Source: Flavihumibacter solisilvae (GTDB taxonomy: Bacteria > Bacteroidota > Bacteroidia > Chitinophagales > Chitinophagaceae). Taken from it: a stretch of DNA of 64,000 nucleotides. The stretch lies in contig NZ_JSVC01000003.1 of the NCBI RefSeq assembly GCF_000814475.1, positions 1-64,000 of the forward strand, read 5' to 3'. A program made the position numbers and the translations under genes. Shown piece by piece: positions 35,601 to 43,026 of this stretch; position 1 is the stretch's first letter; every line of letters begins with the position of its first letter. The notes below the pieces were generated by a model, which searched no databases, was not told where the DNA came from, and saw nothing but the letters and a program-made list of their open reading frames with translations.

Positions 35601-36589
35601 TGTATTGGCCCTCAGGTGCGGGATGGAACCTGATGCCATTTTATGAGCATGGCATGATAACAGGTGATACTGCCTTTTTGCGCAACCGCGTGTTGCCCCT
35701 TTACATTGAGATGGCAGAATTTTATGAGGATTACCTGGTTAAGGAGAAAGACGGTTACTACCATATTTCACCAGGCATTTCACCGGAAAACAATTTACAG
35801 GGTCATGAAACTACCCTTGCAAAGGATGCAACCATCGATATCGCGGTTGCCCGCGAAGTATTTGATCATCTGTTGAAGCTGGGAAAATTATTTGGGTTGG
35901 ATCCAGGTGAGATGTCAAAATGGAAATCTTATCACGATAATTTGATTCCTTATCGCATTAATGAAGATGGTGCGTTGGCTGAATGGATTCCAAATCAATA
36001 TCGCGACAACTATAACCACCGGCATAACTCCCACCTGTATCCCGTGTTTCCGGGAACCGAGTTCCTGCAGCAGGGAACCAGGCCAGAATTGTTGAATGCA
36101 GCCCGTGAGGCGTTGACAAAACGATTTAAGTACGATACTGAATCAGCACATGGGTTGATCCATATTGCGCTTATGGCTGCCCGTCTTCACGACACAACAA
36201 AGGTTTCCACCAACCTCGATCGTTTTGCACGTCGTAATTATGTTTACAATGGCCTCGTTACATCCCATAACCCGGAGCACGAGATTTACAACCTCGACGC
36301 TGTGTTGAGTTTACCCCGGCTGCTGTATGACCTGTTAGTGTTTTCGCAACCTGGCCGGCTCGAATTATTGCCCGCCTGCCCCAAAGATTTTCCTGCCGGA
36401 AAATTATCAGGCATGCGCATTCATAATGGCCATAAACTCGACATTTCATGGAAAGATGGTCAACTGGTTTCTGCAACCATTTATCCCGCAAAGAATGATA
36501 AAGTTGAAATTGTACTTGGCAACCGTGTTAAAACAATCGAAGTAAGTTCAGGAGTCGCTTATACTATAGTGGCGCCTTTCCCTTTTTGA
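32654..36589 (+). CDS. Bifunctional glycoside hydrolase: GH43 - ConA-like - GH95 fusion
   Basis: A 1311-residue exported protein (hydrophobic N-terminus ending near NLNAQ) joining two glycosidases. Residues of about 25-330 are a GH43 five-bladed propeller with all three catalytic acids: base Asp in DWPDPDFIRVGDE near 43, Asp in YDPGLFFDDDG near 156 and acid Glu in GMEGSHVYKINGYYYIT near 216. Residues of about 340-530 look like the GH43 C-terminal ConA-like beta-sandwich. From about 540 there is a GH95-type (inverting alpha-L-fucosidase/galactosidase) region, starting AWQDAFVTGNGRHGTMV. Its NVN near 917, Glu in SPENN near 1043 and Asp in DNYNHRHNSHLYP near 1118 fit the GH95 active site. Both halves look active. 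Downstream of susCD, it probably removes arabinose/xylose and fucose/galactose side chains from a plant polysaccharide. Confidence 0.88.
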   Translation: MIRIILTLQCIIILHCYNLNAQWTPDNGNGTFKNPLLWGDWPDPDFIRVGDEFYFVSTSMHYVPGCPILKSKDLVNWEMAGYAVDKYDEDPRYNLQGGQMYLRGSWAATIRHHKGLFYVGFCTPQWDKEKGQFSICTAKDIKGPWKRTIFPEYLYDPGLFFDDDGKVYVVHGQGKLYVTELAADALSVIGKPREIWNRSIEKPAGSTAPYNAYGMEGSHVYKINGYYYITCPAGGTEGWQVCLRSKNIYGPYESKIIVQDESSYPNNGLHQGGMVQLKDGTWWFIIMQDRGPIGRVPHLVPVQWIDNWPMLGKNGNGKGVVNHQKPIPGNRNSVPATSDEFNAKVLGLQWQWNHNPDDSKWSLKEKPGFMRLRSSLANDLTTARNTLTQRVQGPTSTGTVELDVSQLKDGNIAGFGIFQSPYAYIAIRKEGNRNSLVMVNNGKVVDSIQHVTQNRIWIRVSATHIDFTASFSYSFDNARFIPLGNQLKMGLGYDWTANRFALFNFSTKREGAGGYADFNWFRFTDGDMDVAGKVAHVAEPTFTGRWTAWSGKPASAWQDAFVTGNGRHGTMVTGSAGNTRLVNVHEELFLRAWDRRKIAVANIAGLLPEVRKLCDSGQFTAAADLACKTARTQLTAMGAPQAWPNSPHPAFDLNVKLETAGNISGYRRQLNLETGESQVRWNDNNGGVQESVFSSRANNVNVWHARRLNGKKLTARLRLDETPGRTGKIDGVDVSKAFRSITTKAEASGWLSYHAQYANDSGGYEGLARITTKGGKIIASGNELQIKDADEIVVVIRITPLEFGSTTEQAFTRNELSRFPTDYESLVAPHAKLHGEMFRRLVLDLGCAEQWTNNPTEKILAEAHEKGPTAVFLEQMHAMGRYLLISSSGKYPPPLQGIWGGGWTPAWNGGFVFDSNVNLAISAISQGDLPECAESYFGYVERLLPAWRLNARNYLGCRGFLVPHYSDPEAGYLNHFDTGFPWMYWPSGAGWNLMPFYEHGMITGDTAFLRNRVLPLYIEMAEFYEDYLVKEKDGYYHISPGISPENNLQGHETTLAKDATIDIAVAREVFDHLLKLGKLFGLDPGEMSKWKSYHDNLIPYRINEDGALAEWIPNQYRDNYNHRHNSHLYPVFPGTEFLQQGTRPELLNAAREALTKRFKYDTESAHGLIHIALMAARLHDTTKVSTNLDRFARRNYVYNGLVTSHNPEHEIYNLDAVLSLPRLLYDLLVFSQPGRLELLPACPKDFPAGKLSGMRIHNGHKLDISWKDGQLVSATIYPAKNDKVEIVLGNRVKTIEVSSGVAYTIVAPFPF

Positions 36590-36594
36590 ATTGT

Positions 36595-37599
36595 TCACAG
36601 AACGATATTATTCTTCGGCTGCAGTGCTTCCGGTATTTCCCTCTCGCCCAACATTTCCCTTATATCTATTTCCGTGGCACGACTCAACTGCGAAATGGGA
36701 ACATCATTCGCACTGCCTTCGAAGGGGTTCTCCGTGCTTTCGCCGATCTGGTCAAGCGATGTATAGATCCAGGAGAGCAATAAACTGAAAGGGACAACAA
36801 ACCATACCATGTGACCCTTAAGCACACCGGTTACTTCATCGTTAAGCTCATTGAATTCGCCCAGCAGGGCAAAGGGAAGAAGGATACAGAATAGCTTCAC
36901 CAATAAAGAATTGATCGTAGCATATTGCCGGGGGTAAGGGAAGTTTTTGATCCTTTCGCTCTTGCCCTGGTGCTCACAAAATTCACGGAGCGCCCCATGC
37001 AATGTCAGGTAGTTGAAGTGTTCAAGTGATCCGTCGTTATACAGTTTTGTGAGTGCGGAACCCTGCAGGCTCAATAACTGGTATGCCGGATTCTTTTTGG
37101 ATAATACCATTTCCAGCTCGCCCTTTGAAATGTATTTCGCCAGTTCCTCTTTCAACGGCGTTTCTTTTTCAGGAATGGAATAGTACTGCATGTACTCTTT
37201 GAAGTAAGATTTGTTTGATGCTTCCCAGGAACGCTCTGCCCTGAGCTGGTAGCGCAATGCCGTCATCCAGCCAAGGTGCCGGTAAACAAGTTCCCTTGAC
37301 CTGCTGTCATCAATCAGGTCGCGGCACAGGATCGCCCATGATTTGCTGGCTCCCATTGCAGCGCCCCAGATCTGCCTTGCTTCCCAGGTACGGCCATATG
37401 TGGATGCATTCTTGAAACCTACCATAAAAGCCGTAGCGGTACCCAGCAGGGCCACAACGGCAAAGGGTAGTGTCAGCCATTTCAACCCGAATCCTTCGTA
37501 CAATATCGTAGGAATAATGGCCGTCAGCAGGAGCCAGTAGATGTTTCTCCTGGTCCATAGCAGCAATTCCCGAAGCTTGTATGTTTGACCGGTATGCAA
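36595..37599 (-). CDS. Bestrophin-family anion channel
   Basis: A 334-residue membrane protein of the bestrophin (RFP-TM, UPF0187) family, pentameric chloride or small-anion channels. The N-terminal pair of helices (NIYWLLLTAIIPTILYE; LPFAVVALLGTATAFMVGFK) is followed by the family signature ASTYGRTWEARQIWGAAMGA. A second pair lies in LLVKLFCILLPFALLGEFNE and VPFSLLLSWIYTSLDQIGES, and then NPFEGSANDVPISQLSRATE, the typical cytoplasmic belt. The best start is TTG at 37599, since no ATG is available in frame, and the region upstream is another AT-rich repeat. It ends 5 bases from the convergent GH43-GH95 gene. Confidence 0.88.
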   Translation of the reverse strand: MHTGQTYKLRELLLWTRRNIYWLLLTAIIPTILYEGFGLKWLTLPFAVVALLGTATAFMVGFKNASTYGRTWEARQIWGAAMGASKSWAILCRDLIDDSRSRELVYRHLGWMTALRYQLRAERSWEASNKSYFKEYMQYYSIPEKETPLKEELAKYISKGELEMVLSKKNPAYQLLSLQGSALTKLYNDGSLEHFNYLTLHGALREFCEHQGKSERIKNFPYPRQYATINSLLVKLFCILLPFALLGEFNELNDEVTGVLKGHMVWFVVPFSLLLSWIYTSLDQIGESTENPFEGSANDVPISQLSRATEIDIREMLGEREIPEALQPKNNIVL

Positions 37600-37658
37600 T
37601 GAAATGTCAAAAGTAAAAATTCAAAAGGTAAAAAAGGTGCAAGTTTCGCGTGTAACGG

Positions 37659-40139
37659 TTACATATTCCCGGGTGATCCGGTTTGCTTCGATGGCAGTAT
37701 AATTCTAAAGGTCGCACCCTGGCCTTTTGCTGAAATGGCTTCAATTTTTCCGTGGTGGTTCTCGGCGATCTTCTTGCAGATGGCCAGGCCTATGCCCGTG
37801 CCTTCATATTCGGTGCGGCCATGCAGGCGCTGGAAGATGTTGAAGATCTGCTCGGCGTGCTCAATGCTGAAACCGATGCCATTATCACTGAATTCAATCT
37901 GTACATGACCGCTCCCGGCGGCAAGTCCTTCTGCCAGAACTTCCGCTTCATTCAGCTTTTTCCAGGTAACGCGGATAAAAGGATTTTTGTCCCGGGGAAT
38001 AAACTTCAGTGAATTCGACAGCAGGTTATTGAACAGCTGGCTCATCTGGATCGGGATGGCCTCGATGACCGGTAGTTCAGGGTAATCGAAGATGGCCTGC
38101 TTTTCCTCGATCAGCAGTTCATGGTCATTTTTTACTGATGCGAAGATCTCGTTGAGGTTGACGGGTTCGAAATCCTGTTTGCCATTGCTGATTGTTGAAA
38201 ACGCAAGCACGTCCCTGATCAGGCTAAGCATCCGGGTTGATGATTTCTCTATCTTATCCAGGTAAGTGCCTGACCGCGGGTCAACCCTGTCGCCCAGGCT
38301 TTTCCGGAGCATCTCGGTAAAGGTTGCGATCTTCCTTGCCGGCTCCTGCAGGTCGTGAGAAGTGATATAAGCGAACTGCGACAGGTCGGCATTTGTTTTG
38401 CGCAGGCTTTCCGTTCGCTCCTTAACGATCTCTTCGATCTTTTGCCGCGCAAGCACCTGTGCGGTTACATCTATCGTTACCGCAGTCACGCCAAGGATAT
38501 TGCCATTGGGATCGCGGTATGGCTCATAAACAAAATTTTGGTAAATGGTTTCCACCTTATCATCGCGGTATAGGTCAACCGGCTGCTCATTGGCAACAAA
38601 CAGTTCTCCAGTTTCGTAAACCTTTTTGATGATCTCTTCCAGTCCCTGCCCACGTGCATCCGGCAATCCCATAAAGATTGGCTTGTTCATTACCTGTTCT
38701 TCCGGTTTTCCCCAAAGCCTGATCATTTCATCACTGGCAACCGTAACCACGTGTTCAGGTCCCATCAAAATGCACATGGCGACTGGCGCCGTTTGAACGA
38801 GGTTGCGGAAATTCCCTTCGCTCCGTTCCACTCTTTGCCTGGCAAGTTCAAGATCGGTAACATCTGCCGCCGTATTCAACACGCCATAAATCTTACCTGT
38901 CGAATCACGCAATGGAATGTAGCTGTAGTTAAAATAGTATTGGCGAAGTGCCCTGTCAACCTCAATATCTACCCGCTGGTTACGTGCATGGTAAGGAACA
39001 CCGGTTGTGAATACGCTGTCCAGGATGTCGAATACGCCCTGGTTTTTCATTTCTGGCAAAACTTCATAAAATGTTTTCCCGATAAGATCGCTGCCTTTTC
39101 CCCATGCATCAATGATCGATTGATTAAGGATCGACAACCGCATTTCCCTGCCTTCGTAAAGTCCCATCGGGAAAGGCGCATTTTCGATCAGGTTGCGGGC
39201 TTTATTTTCACTCTCCTCTAATTTTTTCCAGGCAGTTATTTCGAGTGTTACATCAATGGCAACCACCATTACCCCGGTTATTGATCCATCTTCACCGCGG
39301 AAAGGCTCATAAACAAAATGGATATATACCAGCTGAGGTTGCCCCTCGTTATACAGGGTCACTGGCGCGCCGTATGCAGAGTAGGTTTCACCTGTTTCCA
39401 GGACCTTATCCAGCAGTGCTTCAAATCCTTCGTAACGTGCCTCTGTAAGTTCATTGAACACAGGATAACCAATCATTTTTTCCTTTGGCTTTCCCCAGAG
39501 TCTTAAGATGCGGTCGTTGGCGATCTCGACAATATGGTCTGAGCCTTTCAGGATACACATGGCTACAGGAGCCTGGAGGATGATGCTTCGCAGGTTCGAC
39601 TCGCTTTGCTGGATTCTTTTCTGGGCTTTTTCAATCAACGTCCGCGAGTTCACCGTTTCAGTCGTCTCATTACAGACTACCAGCACGCCATCGATATTCC
39701 CTGTTTCGCCAATCACTGCGCTATAACTGAATGTCCAGTACACATCTTCGATCTGGCCGTTTCGGTAGATTGGCACCAGCATATCTTCGAAATAAACAGA
39801 TTCGTTGTTCGTTTTCACCTTCATGATCAGGGGATAAATTATATCCCAGATCTCCGGCCAGCAGTCAACTGCATCCTGTCCAAGCGCTGTCGGGTGCTTG
39901 CCTTCGTTCCCCAGGCTTGGCCTGTAGGCATCATTATAAAACTGGATCATATTATCACCCCACCAGAGAAACATGGGGAAGTTGGAGCGAAGGATGATAC
40001 CCACGGTGGCCTTTAGGGTCTCCGGCCATTGGTCAACCGGTCCCACTGAAGTAGAAGCCCAGTCATATGCACGCGTCAAAGCGCCCATCTCACCACCCCC
40101 TTCCAGGAAACTTCTCTTTAATGTATTGCCGGTGATCAT
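37659..40139 (-). CDS. Multi-PAS sensor histidine kinase
   Basis: An 826-residue soluble histidine kinase. Four PAS/PAC sensor modules occupy about residues 15-170, 175-300, 305-430 and 435-560. Modules 2 and 4 are very similar (QAPVAMCILKGSDHIVEIAN and QTAPVAMCILMGPEHVVTVA), pointing to internal duplication. The HisKA domain has the phospho-acceptor in YITSHDLQEPARKIATFTEM near residue 593. The HATPase domain at about 690-820 has the N, G1 and G2 boxes (NNLLSNSLKF, FSDNGIGF, EGTGIGLAICKKIAENHHG). No membrane helix or signal peptide is seen, so it senses a cytoplasmic signal. A single-domain response regulator lies 22 bases upstream on the same strand. Confidence 0.92.
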   Translation of the reverse strand: MITGNTLKRSFLEGGGEMGALTRAYDWASTSVGPVDQWPETLKATVGIILRSNFPMFLWWGDNMIQFYNDAYRPSLGNEGKHPTALGQDAVDCWPEIWDIIYPLIMKVKTNNESVYFEDMLVPIYRNGQIEDVYWTFSYSAVIGETGNIDGVLVVCNETTETVNSRTLIEKAQKRIQQSESNLRSIILQAPVAMCILKGSDHIVEIANDRILRLWGKPKEKMIGYPVFNELTEARYEGFEALLDKVLETGETYSAYGAPVTLYNEGQPQLVYIHFVYEPFRGEDGSITGVMVVAIDVTLEITAWKKLEESENKARNLIENAPFPMGLYEGREMRLSILNQSIIDAWGKGSDLIGKTFYEVLPEMKNQGVFDILDSVFTTGVPYHARNQRVDIEVDRALRQYYFNYSYIPLRDSTGKIYGVLNTAADVTDLELARQRVERSEGNFRNLVQTAPVAMCILMGPEHVVTVASDEMIRLWGKPEEQVMNKPIFMGLPDARGQGLEEIIKKVYETGELFVANEQPVDLYRDDKVETIYQNFVYEPYRDPNGNILGVTAVTIDVTAQVLARQKIEEIVKERTESLRKTNADLSQFAYITSHDLQEPARKIATFTEMLRKSLGDRVDPRSGTYLDKIEKSSTRMLSLIRDVLAFSTISNGKQDFEPVNLNEIFASVKNDHELLIEEKQAIFDYPELPVIEAIPIQMSQLFNNLLSNSLKFIPRDKNPFIRVTWKKLNEAEVLAEGLAAGSGHVQIEFSDNGIGFSIEHAEQIFNIFQRLHGRTEYEGTGIGLAICKKIAENHHGKIEAISAKGQGATFRIILPSKQTGSPGNM

Positions 40140-40161
40140 TTCGTTCAGGGTATCAGTATTG

Positions 40162-40539
40162 TCAGGGTTCTTTAAATATGCTGTTGATCATGGCTTTCCA
40201 GCCGGATAGTTTATCGGGTTTTGTATAGAAGTCTTTCGCGCCAAGGCCTTTTGTTTCCTCTATTGTATAATTGTCCGAACTAGTGGATACTACCACAACA
40301 GGAATGCCAGCCAGGTCGGGATTCTTATTAACGGCCCTTAAAAATTGCCTGCCATTCATCAAGGGCATGTTCAGGTCAAGGATCATTACATCCGGCCGGT
40401 ATGACTTCAGCTGATCAAGTGCATCCTGGCCGTTAACAGCAATATTGCAAACTACGTGCGGAAAATTTTCGCCAAGTACCTCGAGCATAAACTCGCGGTC
40501 ATCTTCATCATCATCAATGAGTAGAATTTTTTCAAACAT
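40162..40539 (-). CDS. Single-domain response regulator (CheY-like)
   Basis: A 125-residue receiver domain without output domain. The acidic pocket is in LLIDDDEDDREFM (residues 7-18), the phospho-acceptor is Asp55 in VMILDLNMPLMNG, and the switch Ser/Thr and Lys are in VVVVSTSSDN and KDFYTKPDK. Such short receivers next to PAS kinases act as phospho-relay or allosteric partners. The start ATG at 40539 (MFEKILLIDDDEDD) is chosen; the open frame continues 31 residues further upstream without homology. It is transcribed before the kinase gene and probably co-transcribed. Confidence 0.9.
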   Translation of the reverse strand: MFEKILLIDDDEDDREFMLEVLGENFPHVVCNIAVNGQDALDQLKSYRPDVMILDLNMPLMNGRQFLRAVNKNPDLAGIPVVVVSTSSDNYTIEETKGLGAKDFYTKPDKLSGWKAMINSIFKEP

Positions 40540-40692
40540 GGGGGAGCCCCAAGATAGGAAATTTACGATGGTTGAATTTGGGTAAAATATTCTACATGGC
40601 ATGATCCTCCTAACCTCAATCCCTAATCGCAATATTTTCGTCCGTCTTATGGAATCAGATGAACGCAGAATCTAATAGTCAAACCTTTGACC

Positions 40693-41526
40693 ATGGAACC
40701 CAACAAAATCCTCCACGCAGATCTGCTTGACATTCTCTTCGACGGACGCAACAAATCCTACGGCGCATACGACCTGCGCAAAACTTACAACAAGCGCATG
40801 ACTATGGCGCTGGCAGGCGCTGCTGCATTACTGCTAGTCGTCTTCGTGGGAAATGTGCTTGCGAATTCAATGAAAAAAAATAACGGCCCAATTGTAATGA
40901 ATGTAAAGGATCTTCAGCTCGATAAGGTAAAACCCGTCGAGCCACTGGTAGAAACGCCTCCGCCAGCACCTCCACCGAAACAGGAGCCACCCAGGGTAGA
41001 GATCAGGCGATTTAATACACCACAGATCATTCCTGACGACCAGGTAAAGGATGACGAAAAACCACCGGCAATGGATGAGCTGGAGGATACTAAAATCGGC
41101 AACATCAACCAGGAAGGCATTAAAGACGATGGCATTGTTGCCCCACCTGAATCCGACGGCGGCAAAGGAGTGGTAGTGGCCCCGGTAAGAGAAGAGACAG
41201 CTGTAGACAGTGTCTTTACCAAAGTGGAGTTGGAATCAGACTATCCCGGCGGTGCGGGTGCATGGGCCCGTTACCTCAACAAAAATCTTCGCTACCCGCA
41301 GGACGCCGCCGACAACGAGATCCAGGGAATGATAGTAGTTCAGTTTATCGTCGACAGGGAAGGAGCCGTTTCCGATGTGGAAGCTATTTCCGGTCCTTCG
41401 GAGCTCCGTGACGAAGCCGTCCGCGTGATCAAAAAATCCGGCAAATGGACACCCGCGATCCAGAACGGCCGGCAGGTAAAGAGCTACAAAAAGCAGCCGA
41501 TCACTTTCAAATTGTTAAATGAATGA
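40693..41526 (+). CDS. tonB: TonB energy transducer, copy 2
   Basis: A 277-residue TonB of exactly the same length and layout as the one at 21917-22750: cytoplasmic DLLDILFDGRNKSYGAYDLR, a helix near residues 38-55, a Pro-rich spacer, the shared NINQEGIKDDGIVAPPESDG segment, and the C-terminal domain (AISGPSELRDEAVRVIKKSG) ending in QPITFKLLNE. There is no exbB or exbD nearby, so it must use the distant ExbB/ExbD complex. It is a recent paralogue, most divergent in the spacer. The ATG at 40693 is preferred over a TTG at 40687, which falls in a promoter-like AACCTTTG. Confidence 0.93.
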   Translation: MEPNKILHADLLDILFDGRNKSYGAYDLRKTYNKRMTMALAGAAALLLVVFVGNVLANSMKKNNGPIVMNVKDLQLDKVKPVEPLVETPPPAPPPKQEPPRVEIRRFNTPQIIPDDQVKDDEKPPAMDELEDTKIGNINQEGIKDDGIVAPPESDGGKGVVVAPVREETAVDSVFTKVELESDYPGGAGAWARYLNKNLRYPQDAADNEIQGMIVVQFIVDREGAVSDVEAISGPSELRDEAVRVIKKSGKWTPAIQNGRQVKSYKKQPITFKLLNE

Positions 41527-41552
41527 GTTATTCTGGTTATTAGCATACAGCA

Positions 41553-41585
41553 GCCCCCTCCGAGCAATCGCAGGGGGCATTTTAT
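41553..41585 (+). terminator. Intrinsic terminator after tonB copy 2
   Basis: A 7-bp GC stem GCCCCCT / AGGGGGC with a 12-base loop is followed by ATTTTATTACTTTTTA. It separates tonB from mnmE. Confidence 0.8.
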
Positions 41586-41614
41586 TACTTTTTACTATTT
41601 ACTTTTGACTTTCC

Positions 41615-43000
41615 ATGAAATATACCTCCCCTCAATGGGATGATACAATAGTTGCACTCGCTACGCCCCCGGGAATCGGCGCTATCGGGGTTATCCGGCT
41701 TTCAGGACCAAAAGCAATCGACATTGCAGATGAACTGTTCCCGTCAAAAAACCTGCAGGACCAGCCCACGCATACTGCCCATGTAGGTTTGCTGAAGGAA
41801 AACGGTACTGCAATCGATGAAGTGGTAATTACCCTCTTCAAAGGCCCGAAATCCTACACCGGTGAAAATGTAGTGGAAATCTCGGGTCACGGGTCACCAT
41901 ATGTGCTGCAGCAGATGATCGATGCCTTCATCCGTACCGGCGCACGTCTTGCCCGCCCGGGCGAGTTCACCCAGCGCGCTTTCCTGAATGGCAAGCTCGA
42001 CCTTACCCAGGCCGAAGCCGTTGCCGATATGATCGCTGCCAATACAGCCGCTTCCCAAAAGAACGCATTGAACAATATCCGCGGTGGCTTTTCAACTGAG
42101 TTAAAAGCCCTGCGCGAGCAGCTGATCACTTTCTCTGCGCTCATCGAACTGGAACTCGATTTCAGCCAGGAGGACGTTGAATTCGCCGACCGTTCGCAAC
42201 TTCACAACCTCGTGTCCGCCGCTATCGACCGGGTTAGTAAATTGTCGCACAGCTTCCAGCTCGGCAACGTCATTAAGAATGGGGTAAGTGTTGCCATCGT
42301 CGGTAGACCCAATGCCGGCAAGAGCACACTGCTCAATACCCTGTTGAATGAGAACCGCGCTATCGTGAGTGAGATCGCCGGCACCACCCGCGACACCATC
42401 GAAGAAGTGATGAATATCGACGGCATCCTCTTCCGCTTCATTGATACCGCGGGCATCCGCGAACACACCAGCGACCAGATCGAAAGCATAGGAGTGGAAC
42501 GCAGTCTTGAAAAGATGCGGCAGGCCGACGTGGTACTTTACCTCTTCGATGCCAACTCGATGCCCATAAATGAACTCGTCGCCAACAAGGAAGAATTTGA
42601 GCTTAACGGTTTCCGCTACCTGCTCGTCGGTAACCAGGTCGACAAGGGAAATGAAACGGACATGCGCAGCCGCTTTGCCGCCGCCACGCCCATTCTGTTC
42701 ATTTCTGCCAAGCACGGCCATCACATAGAGGCGCTGAAGGAGCGGTTGGTCGACATGGTGCTTCAGGGCCAGGTCCAGACCGAAGACAGCGTCGTAACCA
42801 ATGCCCGCCACTTCCATGCCCTGCAGCAGATGCTGCAGTCGCTGAACGATATCCGCGCCGGCCTCGACAACCGCATTCCTGGTGACCTGCTGGCCCTCGA
42901 CATCCGCCGGGCGCTGCATTATGTTGGTGAGATTACAGGTGAAGTGAGCAATGAGGATCTGCTGGATTATATCTTTAGCAAGTTCTGCATCGGGAAGTGA
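41615..43000 (+). CDS. mnmE: tRNA uridine-5-carboxymethylaminomethyl modification GTPase MnmE
   Basis: MnmE (TrmE) works with MnmG to modify U34 in the wobble position of certain tRNAs. The 461-residue protein has the folate-binding N-terminal domain (DTIVALATPPGIGAIGVIRL), the central helical part with GKLDLTQAEAVADMI, and the inserted G domain with G1 GRPNAGKS near residue 230, the DTAG switch and the NQVD specificity motif. The protein ends in the catalytic C-terminal CIGK. Length and motifs are complete. It starts 29 bases after a terminator, just downstream of a TTTTTACTATTTACTTTTGA repeat. Confidence 0.97.
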   Translation: MKYTSPQWDDTIVALATPPGIGAIGVIRLSGPKAIDIADELFPSKNLQDQPTHTAHVGLLKENGTAIDEVVITLFKGPKSYTGENVVEISGHGSPYVLQQMIDAFIRTGARLARPGEFTQRAFLNGKLDLTQAEAVADMIAANTAASQKNALNNIRGGFSTELKALREQLITFSALIELELDFSQEDVEFADRSQLHNLVSAAIDRVSKLSHSFQLGNVIKNGVSVAIVGRPNAGKSTLLNTLLNENRAIVSEIAGTTRDTIEEVMNIDGILFRFIDTAGIREHTSDQIESIGVERSLEKMRQADVVLYLFDANSMPINELVANKEEFELNGFRYLLVGNQVDKGNETDMRSRFAAATPILFISAKHGHHIEALKERLVDMVLQGQVQTEDSVVTNARHFHALQQMLQSLNDIRAGLDNRIPGDLLALDIRRALHYVGEITGEVSNEDLLDYIFSKFCIGK

Positions 43001-43026
43001 TGTCTCTGCAGTTAAAACCATCTGCC

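Noticed and set aside
42101-43021. A 306-residue minus-strand frame opposite mnmE
   Set aside because: mnmE is complete with all GTPase motifs; the antisense frame has no family resemblance and no promoter-like sequence.
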